From Brassica napus (Eukaryota; Streptophyta; Magnoliopsida; Brassicales; Brassicaceae), in assembly GCF_020379485.1 (NCBI RefSeq), contig NC_063445.1, positions 56,879,422 through 56,943,421 of the forward strand: DNA of 64,000 nucleotides, given 5' to 3'. This document shows, in pieces, positions 20,545 to 32,900 of the stretch. The notes below the pieces were generated by a model that was given only the letters and a program-made list of their open reading frames with translations, was not told the DNA's origin and did not search any database. A program made the translations under genes and the position numbers. Within the stretch, counting starts at the first letter, position 1. Each line of letters begins with the position of its first letter.

Positions 20545-22919
20545 TAAGTGATTACTCTAATAAACAAAGCTTAATACCATTAAATACGCCCATGGTTTCC
20601 TAAGGGTTTGGCTATGTTTCGGTTAGCTTGAAGATGATCAAAGCTCGTTGAACTCGGAATCCTCCATCCCCAGTTTCCCACCTTTTGCGTAATGTCCACA
20701 TTGTTAGCACTTAGAAAGCAACAGTCTAATAACTGCCAACACATGGACTATGTGATAAAGCAGCAATGTCTATTTTTCAAATTTCATTCTAGCTTTTTGA
20801 TTATGATAAAAAAAAAGTCGGCTAACCTCAGTGGCTGGAGTGTTCATCATGGCACAACTTCCAAGTCCGAGGATGTCTTGCATCGGTATGAATGAGGTCT
20901 GAGCAATTGAAGAGAACGCAGCTTTGGATAAGTGACCATGAGATATCGTCTTCTTCAGCTACTGAAAGGTATTTCATTGCATGTAACACGATGGAATCGC
21001 TACTGTGACTATCTTACAAAATCATAAACTGAAAAATCATCAATGAAATGACCTTAGATTTTTCTTCATGGTCGAGATTGTCCCACCACCCTCGAATCTA
21101 TTTAACAATAACAAGGATATATATATTTCTTCCAGGTTATCTATAGCTTCACTAAAATCAATTAAAGCTGAGAGCAGAGCTTACAGTGTCGTTGTCATGA
21201 GTTCCAGAGTATACAACTTAGTTCAATTCGTGATTATGAGGTAAATGTGGGTTATCTGCGCCGCCTGCAACTGATGAAATTAGAGAAAGAATCTCAAGTA
21301 GGTTGAGAGAAAATCAAAAACAGTGAATAAGATGAGGAAGCCAAGCTATTTTACCAAACTGGAGGACCGCCATTCCAGGTGCTCCAATTGATTTCCTCAG
21401 TTCAACTACATCTTTAGTAATAACTCCCTGTCTTAAGACAAAGTGTAGCGTCCATTAGCAATTACTCACATGCCAGTATGTATATAAATCTACACCCTTA
21501 TTGTTAGGATCAAGAATTAATACTGGCTCAACATTATCATTCACATTCAATAATTAAAATGTACATTACCAGCAAGCAGCAAGTTCATTTCAAACTAGAT
21601 GCACGTGTCTGATAAGTTTACTTTAAGTACTGAGTGTTTGTACTTTGTATGATTGTGTTAAATGAGCTTACCAAATCTTCAGCTAGGCCTGTGCAAAATA
21701 ACCGGAATCGAAGAACCGAACCACACCAGAACCGAACGGGTACCCGAATATATAAAAATATTAATTATATATATAACATAACTAAATATATATTTTTAAT
21801 TTAAAATTCTATTTAAAGTATCTGAAAATAGTTGAGGATAACTAAATTATTATAAAGTATCGGAGCTACACGAAAGTATCCGAAACTATATCCGAATAGT
21901 ATTATCCGAAATATCCAAAGTAATCCGAAATATCCAATTTTTTTTAATCTAAATCATCCTAATTATTTGATATTTTACCCTAAATAACCAATATTTTATC
22001 TAAATGATCCGAACTACCCGAACTATCCTAACCCAAACCGGATCCAAATGAGAACCAATTTTTTCCGGGTATTTTCAGGTTCTTACATTTACTATCCGAA
22101 CCGAACCAAACCCAAAACTATCCAAACCAAATCAAACCGAAAATAAGTCAAGTATTAAACCGGAAATATCCAAACCGAACCGAACCATATCCGAAATGCC
22201 CAGGCTTCAGCTATGATTTTGATCTTCCCAAAGCAGCATCTTCCAGCCAACCTATGCATAGTGAATATAACATCCTCAGTGAGAACTTTTTTTTATCCAA
22301 GCAAGACAGCTAATTGTTTTAAGTTGTATATTTCTCACATGATAGAGGGGTCAAGACGGAAATTTTGCAGTTTGCTCTTCAGTTCACCGTTACCACTAAC
22401 AAGCCTCTTTGCTGCCTGAGAAAAGGTCAGTGATCAAACTTAACTTCTCAAGCCAGATCAGTGGTTACAATCAACGAAGTAGATAAATAATTTCACCAGA
22501 AGTATAAAATATAGAGAGAGATTACGCTACGCAACTTAGTTTGAAAACAACAGTAGTGAGCTAGCCTAGACAACAAAGCATTGTCTTCATTTACTACAAT
22601 CTTTAACTCCAGACGACAAAAAAGACAACCATAATCGCATTATCTGAATTTAGCAGATCTAGATGGTTTGCAAGCTAGATTGTGTGTACCTTAGCTATCA
22701 AGGGACTCTTCAACTTCTTAACAGTTTGATAGTTCACACAATCAGCATCACTGGACAATATAAGATGTTGGAGTTCAGCATAACACCAAACGAAAACAAC
22801 AGAACGCACAATGCTTAAATCATACAGACGAGGAGTAGCACATTGGTAGTGGGAGCTCATCCTTCATCCACAAGCTTGTCCAGAGAAATCAACAATGTAT
22901 TCCCACAATGTGCATCCTA
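20545..22919 (-). pseudogene. DPE1 (plastid 4-alpha-glucanotransferase) pseudogene
   Basis: Minus-strand remnants in gene order. Near 22919-22680: acceptor then NCGNTLLISLD-like and later DCVNYQTVKKLKSPLI. About 22210-22250: a GKIKII-like end. About 21350-21440: TKDVVELRKSIGAPGMAVLQF. About 21180-21290: ADNPHLPHNHE and SGTHDNDT. About 20820-20990: DDISWS. About 20630-20690: VGNWGWRIPSSTSFD. These are hallmark stretches of GH77 disproportionating enzyme DPE1. Frameshifts, stops (for example after HNHELN), missing catalytic-domain exons and a 519-bp insertion (21686-22204) make it dead. Position between NOI6 and FLOT3 matches Arabidopsis At5g64860. Confidence 0.85.
21686..22204. mobile_element. 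519-bp element rich in CCGAACC-type repeats
   Basis: Begins GGCCTGTGCAAAATAACCGG and ends ATCCGAAATGCCCAGG, flanked by the 9-bp duplication CTTCAGCTA (21677-21685, 22205-22213). Both ends are full of AACCGAACC/CCGAA motifs around an AT-rich core. The ends are weakly inverted (CCTGTGCA against CCTGGGCA). The 9-bp TSD suggests a Mutator-type origin, but no coding sequence supports a class. It interrupts the DPE1 pseudogene. Confidence 0.7.
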
Positions 22920-23957
22920 CAAAATAGCCATCACAATCAGTTTCACATGATAGGCCGACCAGATCGAATCCTATATCCTTGAAACCCCAACATTGCATGG
23001 TAGGTATATTGGCTTCTTCTTTTTTTTGTAAATCATTTTTTTCTAAAAAAACTCATTATACGAATTTAGAACCATATTAATATGATGATTGATATTTTAT
23101 TTAAATTTAATTTTAAATATTCTAAATAGTTATCATTTTTTTAATAGTTATCATTTTTATTATTCAGACATATAAATAAATAATTTTGTCACTAATCCAT
23201 TACAACCATCTATAACATTTGATTTTTACATATATAGTCATGTATAGTTGTGGTTGGTGAGTTGTTAGTTATGCATAAAAAAAAGATTTATACTTTCATC
23301 ATTTTTCAATGATAGTTCAATAATTGATGTAATGTGATGACATGTAATTTATGATTGATAGAATTTATTAATTTTTGTTTTGAAATTAATGATGTAATTT
23401 ATCACAATTTGCAACGAATAAACATGTATGTATTATATAAAATAATGTTACAAAACTATATTTAAGTAAAATGTGTCTGCCATCATGTAACGTTTCAGTT
23501 CAAAAAAAAAAATCATGTAACGTTTTTTTTTGTCAACTCCATTGCGTAACATAGTCAAGCTTTAAAAAAATATTATATTGTACCTACCATCGCAGTTTTA
23601 TCCACTAGCCAATATTCAATATATACAACTTCAATAATTGGTACTACATATAAATAAAATAATAAGCACTTTGATTTTTTTTTTTCCGCCAACAATAAGC
23701 ACTTTGATTAAAGTCAAATTTTCGATAGTCAAAGAAAAATAAACAATTTTTTTTTTTTGAGCAACAGAAAAAGAAACAATTAAAAACCTGTCAGTCACGG
23801 CTTGCAATTGTGAGATGAAATTGAGGTTCTCTACAAACGCTGACTTGACTTCCAAGTTCACAAATCACAACCATAAAAGATATCATCCAAAAGCATAAAA
23901 TAAAGAAAAAAGAAAACACTCTTGAAACTCTCAACCGCTGTGTTGTTGAACCTGAAG
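22920..23957. other. AT-rich intergenic region between DPE1 remnant and FLOT3
   Basis: No DPE1 5' exons and no other gene. Several poly-T/poly-A runs (23497, 23678, 23745). Minus-strand frames here are Ile/Val/Phe-rich chance frames. The last ~100 bp are the FLOT3 3' region. Confidence 0.6.
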
Positions 23958-25663
23958 TTACTGTCTGGACTCAGCACCACGTAGTGTACCAATCCAAGCC
24001 GGTGGCTGCATTCCGGTCTGGTCATAAACCGTATCAAGAACAGGTGGCAACATCTTGTAGAGTCCAGCAATATCCTTCATACCACCACTACTCATCCCCT
24101 GATCAACACCAGCACCACCTTGGTTCCACACGCTTATCTTAGGCTGCAAGTCCCTGATGGCCATAGCATTGGTCTTGGCGATATCTTGATAAATCCCATT
24201 GTTGATCATCAAGAAGTCTCTCATTGCTGAGTAGTTGTTGTCAACTGCACCAAGAAGAGTTTTGATATAAGTCCCTTGAGCATTGGCCATGGAGACAAGT
24301 CCCTCTGCCTCTTTCTGTTTAGCATAGAAGGCTGCATCAGCTGCAGCTTTAGTCGCCTCGGCTTGCTTCTGCTTCTCGTACAAAACAGCTTCTGCTTTCT
24401 TTTGCTTGTCGTATAACTCCCAGTTTGCTTCTTGCACCTGTCATAATAACAACAACAATGTCATGATCTGAGAAAAGCAAAGGTCTAGGTTTCTGGATAA
24501 AACATTCGCTTTGGACTCCAAATTTTAGAGAATATTATACATATGTTACATGACTTCTAGATAGTAGATTTTTTTTTAATTAAGACTTTGAATTAGCTAT
24601 GCATTACCTTGGTCTCATATTCAACAGTGGCTTTGCTTAGGAACTCGGCTTTGAGCTTCTCTGTCCGAGTCAATGCATTCATTTTCTCAACTTGAGTTTG
24701 AAGCTCAGCTTCCCTCATAGCAACTGCCTTGGCAGCTTCAACCTCAGCCACACGAGAGCTTTTGGTCAAAGCAGCCTTCTGAATCGCAAGTGCTGCATCA
24801 GCCTGAGCAACAAGAGCCGCCTTCTCATTCTGAAACACTTGGACCTCACTCTTGACCTTGATCTCTTCCTTTGTCCCTTCTCCTAGCCTCTGAGTGGAGA
24901 TGATCTTTGACTCAGCGTCAATCTTTGCTGCATTCTGAATTGTGAGCCCGGTACGTTCTTTTGCACCGACCTCTCCTTTCATCTTTGCTTCAGCTACATC
25001 GATCTTGGCTTGGTTAGCTGCTTCCATCTGTGTCTTCTGACCCAAGTAAGAGAAGTACTCATGTCCAGGCACGTCAACGAGCTGCTTGACATTGGCGTTG
25101 TAGATCACAAGACCAAACTGGTTTAGCTCAAGTTGGACCTTTTCAAATACTTCCTTCTTGAACTCCTTTGTTCCTACAAGTAATCAAGAATTGGAATGTG
25201 ATACAAGCAAAAGCACACAAGAGAAACCCTAGTACATACCTAACCTAACAAACTTAAAATTTATATATTTAATTTTCAGAAACAGAGTGAATATATTACC
25301 TTTAAAGACTTCTTCCATGGTCATGGAGGCAACAAGAACACGAGTCTCTCCTTCGATAACACCCTGAACAAGCTCGTTGACGTGGTTCGAGTGCTTATCA
25401 TGCTGAGACATAAGCATGGCGTACAACAAGAGAGCGTGAGGGTCATCGACGCGTGGACCGATGGTGAAAACGGCGGGGATGACAAAAGGGAGCTTCTCGG
25501 AACTCATGGCCTGGACCTCGAACGTGTAGTTGACCGGAGAAACGTCGAAGACGGTGCAAGACTGCCATGGAAACACCCAAGACTTCTTGGCAAGCTTGAT
25601 GTCTTGGATACCACCACCGGTGATGGCAAGATACTCCGATGCTCTAGCAACTTTGTAACCCAT
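23958..25663 (-). CDS. Flotillin-like protein
   Basis: Three exons on the minus strand: 25663-25300, 25173-24608 and 24437-23958, all GT-AG, giving 469 residues, the usual plant flotillin length (~465-480). It starts [18 protein letters not shown]; the SPFH/band-7 domain fills roughly residues 1-180 ([29 protein letters not shown]), and a long Ala/Glu/Lys-rich coiled coil follows (about 190-380) before the conserved [20 protein letters not shown] tail. Flotillins scaffold plasma-membrane microdomains and clathrin-independent endocytosis, and plant members affect immune and symbiotic signalling. The start was chosen at this Met because it aligns with plant flotillins; the upstream in-frame Met adds a Lys-rich leader. 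Gene order makes it the likely orthologue of Arabidopsis FLOT3 (At5g64870). No lesion seen. The first duplication copy has lost this gene. Confidence 0.93.
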
Positions 25664-25724
25664 TCTTTTCTTCTCTTTGGAACGTTTGGTCTTTTTTTTT
25701 TGTTTCTTGAGATGTACGCTTTGA

Positions 25725-25732
25725 CTTATATA
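25725..25732 (-). promoter_or_regulatory. TATA box of flotillin gene
   Basis: TATATAAG on the minus strand about 62 bp before the chosen ATG; spacing fits a short 5' leader. Confidence 0.6.
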
Positions 25733-25900
25733 ACTCCTCAAAACGCGTATTTAGGAAAATCAGAGGAAAATTAACCGATATAATTTTCAACTTCCTTTAT
25801 GAGAATCTTGCCTGTTCGATTTGGTGATCTACACGATTTTTCAGAAAACAATTGTCAACGTCTACTACATCAATTCTTGTATATCAAATTAATGGTATAT

Positions 25901-26755
25901 TTATATAAATGATTTTTAACGTTAAAACCCCTCAACTAATTTTGTTTTAGGTAAAAACCCTCAAACTAAATATTTAACGAAAAAACTCTCAAATTAACTT
26001 TATTTAATGAATTAAACCATAGCAGGTCATAGTTACCATTACTACCTGTAAATCTTTGGTTTAAGGGTTTCAACATTAAGTAAACATAATTGAGGGGTTT
26101 TACCATTAAAAATAAAAAAAATTAAAAAAAATCAAAATCTTATAATATTATCTAAAAATTAGTAACTTAAAATTTTAAAATTAACATTTTTAATTTTTTT
26201 GTAAATATATGAGTTTGATGTGTTTTTAACATCAACATTATATATGTATAAATTAAAAATGTAAAAACCCAGAAGATATAAAAATTATCTAAAGATTTAT
26301 TATTACATTTTTAATAGATAAGATATAATTTTTATTATATTTTCTTGTTTTTTTACATTTTTAATCTTTTAGTAATTTTATTATAGGCAAATCTTTAGAT
26401 AATTTTTATTATATTTTATGGGCTTTTGCATTTTTAATTTATACATATATAATATTGATTTTAAAAACACATCAAACTCTTATATTTACAAAAAAAATGC
26501 TGATTTTGAAAATTTAAGTTTCTAATTTTTAGATAATATTATAAAATTTTGAACTTTTTTTTATTTTTTAGATTTTTAATGGAAAACCCCTCAACTATGT
26601 TTACCTAATGTAGAAATTCATAAACTAAAGATTTACCGGTAGTAATGGTAATTACGATCTGTTAGGGTTTAATTCATTAAATAAAGTTAATTTGAGGGTT
26701 TTTACCCAAAAGAAACTTAGTTGAGGGGTTTTAACGTTAAAAATCCTTATATAAA
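25901..26755. mobile_element. Foldback element with ~370-400-bp inverted arms
   Basis: The left arm (25901-26299) and right arm (26389-26755) are inverted copies. Both outer ends carry GATTTTTAACGTTAAAAC then CCCTCAACTAA (reverse complement on the right); both inner ends carry AAATCTTTAGATAATTTT. The spacer is ~90 bp. No coding capacity; a clean target duplication was not found because the flanks are TATATAA-rich. The first duplication copy retains only the right arm (5000-5365). Confidence 0.85.
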
Positions 26756-26982
26756 GAGTATTATTCAATTTTCAATTGGTACCTTCTTCGAAATTGCTTT
26801 AATTTTATTTAGTTGACGATGGCAAAAAAAATCATGTTAATATATACATACATTTACTTTGGATATTAATTAGCAACTATGTTTTATATGATAGATTTGT
26901 AATGGGGTTTAATGCTTATCTTTCACTTATCTGTATAAAACTAAGTAATATGTAAGATATATTATGGTCGATGGATATAATA
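26756..26982. other. AT-rich flank before satellite array 2
   Basis: Identical in layout to 5366-5583 of copy 1; no gene. Confidence 0.6.
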
Positions 26983-29900
26983 ACACATAGATTTTGAGAA
27001 AAATTCAAAAATATGAAAATATTGTTTTAAATCATAGTTGCATCCTTCACTAACATATGTTGAAATTCAAAGAGATTTGAAACTTTTTTTTCCGTTTCTC
27101 TAGAAATTATCGATTTTATAGTGGTTTGTCCACCAATTTAAGGAGTATTATGAAGTTTTACTAAATTAATTGACAAAAAATTAAAACGATGCCCATTTAC
27201 TATGAAATAGAGTTTAATATACATTAATACAAATGTATAAATTGTTTATAAATTTTAAAACAACACCAAATATCATAGGCTTCAGTATATAGAATATTTA
27301 CAGAAAAACTCAATATTTTCGTAGGTTAACACATAGATTTTGAGAAAAATTAAAAAATATGAAAATACTATTTTAATGCATAGTTGCATCATTCACTAAC
27401 ATATGATGAAGTTAAAAGAGGTTCGGAACCTTAATTGTCTCCGATTTTCTAGAGAATAGTGATTTTATAGTGGTTAGTCCACCAATTTAGTGAGTATTAT
27501 GAAGTTTTACTAAATTAATTGACAAAAAAATAAAACGATTCTCATGTACCATGAAAGAGAGTTTAATATATACTAATACAAGTGTAGAATGTGTTTAGAA
27601 ATTTTAAAACAATACTAAAGATCATAGGCTTCAGTATATAGAGTATTTACCGAAAATTCAATATTTTCGAATGGGTTAACACATAGATTTTGAGAAAAAT
27701 TCAAAAATGTGAAAAAAAAATTTAGTGCATAGTTACATCTTCACTAACATATGATGACGGTCAAAGAGGTTTGGAACTTTTGTTGTCTCCGTTTATCTAG
27801 AAAATAGCAATTTTATAGTGGTTAGTCCACCAATTTAGGGAGTATTATGAAGTTTTACTAAATTAATTAACAAAAAAATAAGAACGATGCCCATGTACCA
27901 TGAAAGAAAGTTTAATATACATTAACACAAACGTAGAATGTGTTTAGAAATTCTAAAACAACACTAAACACATAGGTTTTGAGAAAAAATCAAAAATATG
28001 AAAAATACTGTTTTAATGCATAGTTGCATCCTTCACTAACATATAATGAAGGTCAAAGAGGTTTGGAACTTTTGTTGTCTCCGTTTTTCTAGAAAATAGC
28101 GATTTTATAGTGGTTTGTCGACCAATTTAGGGAGTATTATGAAGTTTTACTAAATTAATTGACAAAAAATTAAAACGATGCACATGTACCTTGAAATAGA
28201 GTTTAATATAAATTAATACAAATGTGGAATGTGTTTAGAAATTATAAAACAACACTAAAAATCATAGGCTTCAGCATATAGACAATTTACCGAAAAACAA
28301 TATTTTCGTAGGGGTTAACACATAAATTTTGAGAAAAATTCAAAAATATGAAAATACTGTTTAATGCATAGTTGCATCCATCACTAACATATGATGAAGG
28401 TGAAAGAGGTTTGAAAATTTTGTTGTCTTCGTTTCTCTAGAAAATAGAGATTTTATAGTGGTTAGCCCATCAATTTAGAGAATATTATGAACTTTTACTA
28501 AATTAATTGACGAAAAATTAAAACGTTGCCCATGTACCAGGAAAGAGAGTTTAATATACATTAATTCATATGTAGAATATTTTTCGAAATTTAAAAAAAA
28601 AAGACTAAAGATCATAGGCTTCAGTATATAAAGCATTTACCGAAAAATTCAATATTTTCGTAGGAGTTATTAACACATAGATTTTCAGAAAAATTCAAAA
28701 TTATGAAAATACTATTTTAATGCATAGTTGCATCCTTCGATAACATATGATGAAGTTCAAAGAGGTTTGAAACTTTTTTTGTCTTCGTTTCTCTAGAAAA
28801 TAGCGATTTTAAAGTGGTTAGTCCACAAATTTATGGAGTATTACGAAGTTTTACTCAATTAATTGACAAAAACATTAAAACGATGCCAATGTACCATGAA
28901 ATAGAGTTTAATATTCGTTGGGGTTAAACACTTAGATTTTGAGAAAAATTCAAAAATGTGAAAATACTGTTTTAATGCACAGTTGCATCCTTCACTAACA
29001 TATGATGAAGTTCAAAGAGGTTTGGAACTTTTGTTGTCTCCGTTTCTCTAGAAAATAACGATTTTATAGTGGTTATTCCACCAATTTAGTGAGTATTACG
29101 AAGTTTTACTAAATTAATTGACAAAAAATTAAAAAGATGCTCATGTACCACGAAATAGAGTTTAATATATATTAATACAAATGTAGAATGTGTTTATAAA
29201 TTATAAAACAACACTAAAGATCATTGGCTTCATTATATAGACAATTTACCGAAAAACAATATTTTCATAAGGGGTTAATACATAGATTTTGAGAAAAATT
29301 CAAAAATATGAAAATACTATTTTAGTGCATAGTTTCATCATTCACTAACAAATGATGAAGGTCAAAGAGGTTTGGAACTTTTGTTGTCTTCGTTTCTCTA
29401 GAATATAGAGATTTTATAGAGGTTAGTCCACCAATTTATGGAGTCTTATGAAGTTTTACTAAATTAAATGACAAAAATTTAAACGATTCCCATGTACCAT
29501 GAAAGAAAGTTTAATATACATTAATATAAATGTAGAATGTGTTTAGAAGTTTAAAACAACACTAAAGATCATAGGTTTCAGTATATAGAGCATTTACTGA
29601 AAAATGCAATATTTTCGTAGGGGTTAGTTAACACATAAATTTTGAGAAAAATTCAAAAATATGAAAATACTGTTTTAATGCACAGTTGCATCTTTCACTA
29701 ACATATGATGAAGTTCAAAGAGGTTTGGAACTTTTTTGTCTCCGTTTCTCTAGAAAATAGCGATTTTATAGTGGTTAGTCCACCAATTTAGGGAGTATTA
29801 CGAAGTTTTACTAAATTAATTGACAAAAAATTAAAAAGATGCCCGTGTACCATGAAATAAAGTTTAATATAAATTAATACAAATATAGAATGTGTTTAGA

Positions 29901-32900
29901 AATTATAAAACAACACTAAAGATCATAGGTTTCAGTATATTGACAATTTACAGAAAAACAATATTTTCGTACAGGTTAACACATAGATTTTGAAAAAATT
30001 CAAAAATATGAAAATACTGTTTTAGTGCATAGTTTCATCCTTCACTAACAAATGATGAAGGTCAAAGAGGTTTGAAACTTTTGTTGTCTTTGTTTTTCTA
30101 GAAAATAAAGATTTTATAGTGGTTAATCCACGTATTTAGGGAGTCTTATGAAGTTTTACTAAATTAATTGAAAAAAAATTTAAACGATTCTCATGTACCA
30201 TGAAAGAGAGAAAGAGAGTTTAATATACATTAATACAAATGTAAAATGTGTTTAGAAGTTTTAAAACAACACAAAAGATCATAGGCATCAGTATAGAGCA
30301 TTTAGCGAAAAATTTAATATTTTCGTAGCGGGTTACACATAGATTTTGAGAAAAAAATCAAAAATATAAAAATACTGTTTTAATGAATAGTTGCATCATT
30401 CACTAACATATGATGAAGATGGAAGAGGCTTGGAACCTTTGCTGTCTCCATTTTTCTTGAGAATAGTGATTTTATAGTGGTTATTCCACCAATTTAGTGA
30501 GTATTATGAAGTTTTACTAAATTAATTGACAAAAAATTAAAACGATGTCCATGTACCATGAATGAAAGTTTAATATACGTTAATACAAATGTAAAATGTG
30601 TTTAGAAATTTTAAAACAACACTAAAAATCATAGGCTTCAGTATATGGAGCATTTACCGAAAAATTTATTATTTTCGTAGGGTTTAACACATATATTTTA
30701 AGAAAAATTCAAAAATATGAAAATACTGTTTTAATGCATAGTTACATCATTCACTAACATATGATGAAGGTCAAAGAGGTTTGAAACTTTTGCTGTCTCT
30801 GTTTCTTTAGAAAATAGCGATTTTATTGTAGTTAGTCCAGCAATTTAGGGAGTATTATGAAGTTTTACTAAATTAATTGACAAAAAATTAAAACGATGTC
30901 CATGTACCATGAAAGATAGTTTAATATACATTAATTCAAATGTAGAATATTTTTCGAAATTTAAAAAAAAACACACTAAAGATCATAGGCTTTAGTATAT
31001 AGAGCATTTACCGAAAAATTCAATATTTTAGTAGGAGTTATTAACACATAGATTTTCAGAAAAATTTAAAAATATGAAAATACTATTTTAATGCATATTT
31101 GCATTCTTCACTAACATATGATGAAGTTCAAAGAGGTTTGAAACTTTTTTTGTCTCCATTTCTCTTGAAAATACCGATTTTATAGTGGCTAGTCCACCAA
31201 TATAGAGAGTATTATGAAATTTGGCTAAATTAATTGACAAAAAATCAAAAAGATGTCCATGTACCATGAAAGAGAGTTTAATATATATTAATACAAATGT
31301 AGAATGTGTTTAGAAATTTTAAAGCAACACTAAAGATCATAGGCTTCAGTATATAGAGCATTTACCGAAAAATTCAATATTTACGTAGGGGTTAACGCAT
31401 AGATTATGAGAAAAATTCAAAAATATGAAAATACTGTTTTAATGCATAGTTGCATCATTCGCTAACATATGATGAAGTTCAAACAGGTTTAAAACTTTTG
31501 TTGTCTTCGTCTCTCAAGAAAATGACGATTTTATAGTGGTTAGTCCACCGATTTAGGGATTATTATGAAGTTTTACTAAATTAATTGACAAAAAATTAAA
31601 ACGATATCCATGTACCATGAAAGAGAGTTTAATATACACTAATACAAATGTATAGTGTGTTTAGAAATTAGAAAACAACACTAAAGATCATAGGCTTCAG
31701 TATATAGAGCATTTACCGAAAAATTCAATATTTTCGTAGAGGTTAACGCATATATTTTGAGAAAAATTCAAAAATGTGAAAATATTGCTTTAATGTATGG
31801 TTGCATCATTGACTAACATATGATGACGTTCAAAGAGTTTTGGAATTTTTGTTGTCTCCGTTTCTCTAGAAAGTAGCAATTTTATAGTGGTTAGTCCACC
31901 AATTTAGGGAGTACTATGAAGTTTTACTAAATTAATTGACAAAAATTAAAACGATTTTCAAGTACCATGAAAGTGAGTTTAATATACATTAATACAAATG
32001 TAGAATGTGTTTAGAAATTCTAAAACAACACTAAACACATAGATTTTGAGAAAAATTCAAAAATATGAAAATACTGTTTTAATGCATAGTTGCATCTTTC
32101 ACTAAATTATGATGAATGTAAAAGAGGTTTGGAACATTTGTTGTCTTCGTTTCTCTAGAAAATAGAGATTTTATAGTAGTTAGTCCACCAATTTAGGGAG
32201 TCTTATGAAATTTTACTAAATTAGATGACAAAAAAATTAAACGATTCCCATGTACCATGAAAGAAAGTTTAATATACATTAATACAAATGTAGAATATGT
32301 TTAGAAATTTTAAAACAGCACTAAAGATCATAGGCTTCATTATATAGAGCTTTTACTGAAAAATTCAATATTTTCGTAGGGGTTAGTTAACGCATAGATT
32401 TTGAGAAAAATTCAAAATTATGAAAATATTATTTTAATGCATAGTTGCATCTTTCACTTACATATGATGAAGGTCAAAGAGGTTTGGAACTTTTGTTGTC
32501 TCCGTTTCTCTAGAAAATAGCGATTTTATAGTGATTACTCCAGCAATTTAGGGAGTATTATGAAGTTTTACTAAATTAATTGACAAAAAATTAAATGATG
32601 TACATGTACCTTGAAAGAGAGTTTAATATACATTAATTCAAATGTAGAATATTTTTCGAATTTTTTTAAAAAATATCATAGGCTTCAGTATATAGAGCAT
32701 TTACCGAAAAATTCAATATTTTCGTAGGGGTTATTAACACATAAATTTTCAGAAAAATTCAAAAATATGAAAATACTATTTTAATGCATAGTTGCATCCT
32801 TCACTAACATATGATGAAGTTCAAAGAGGATTGGAACTTTTTTGTCTCTGTTTCTCTAGAAAATTGCGATTTTATAGTGGCTAGTCCACCAATTTAGTGA

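Noticed and set aside
25382..25774. 130-residue plus-strand frame
   Set aside because: Shadow of flotillin exon 1 on the opposite strand.
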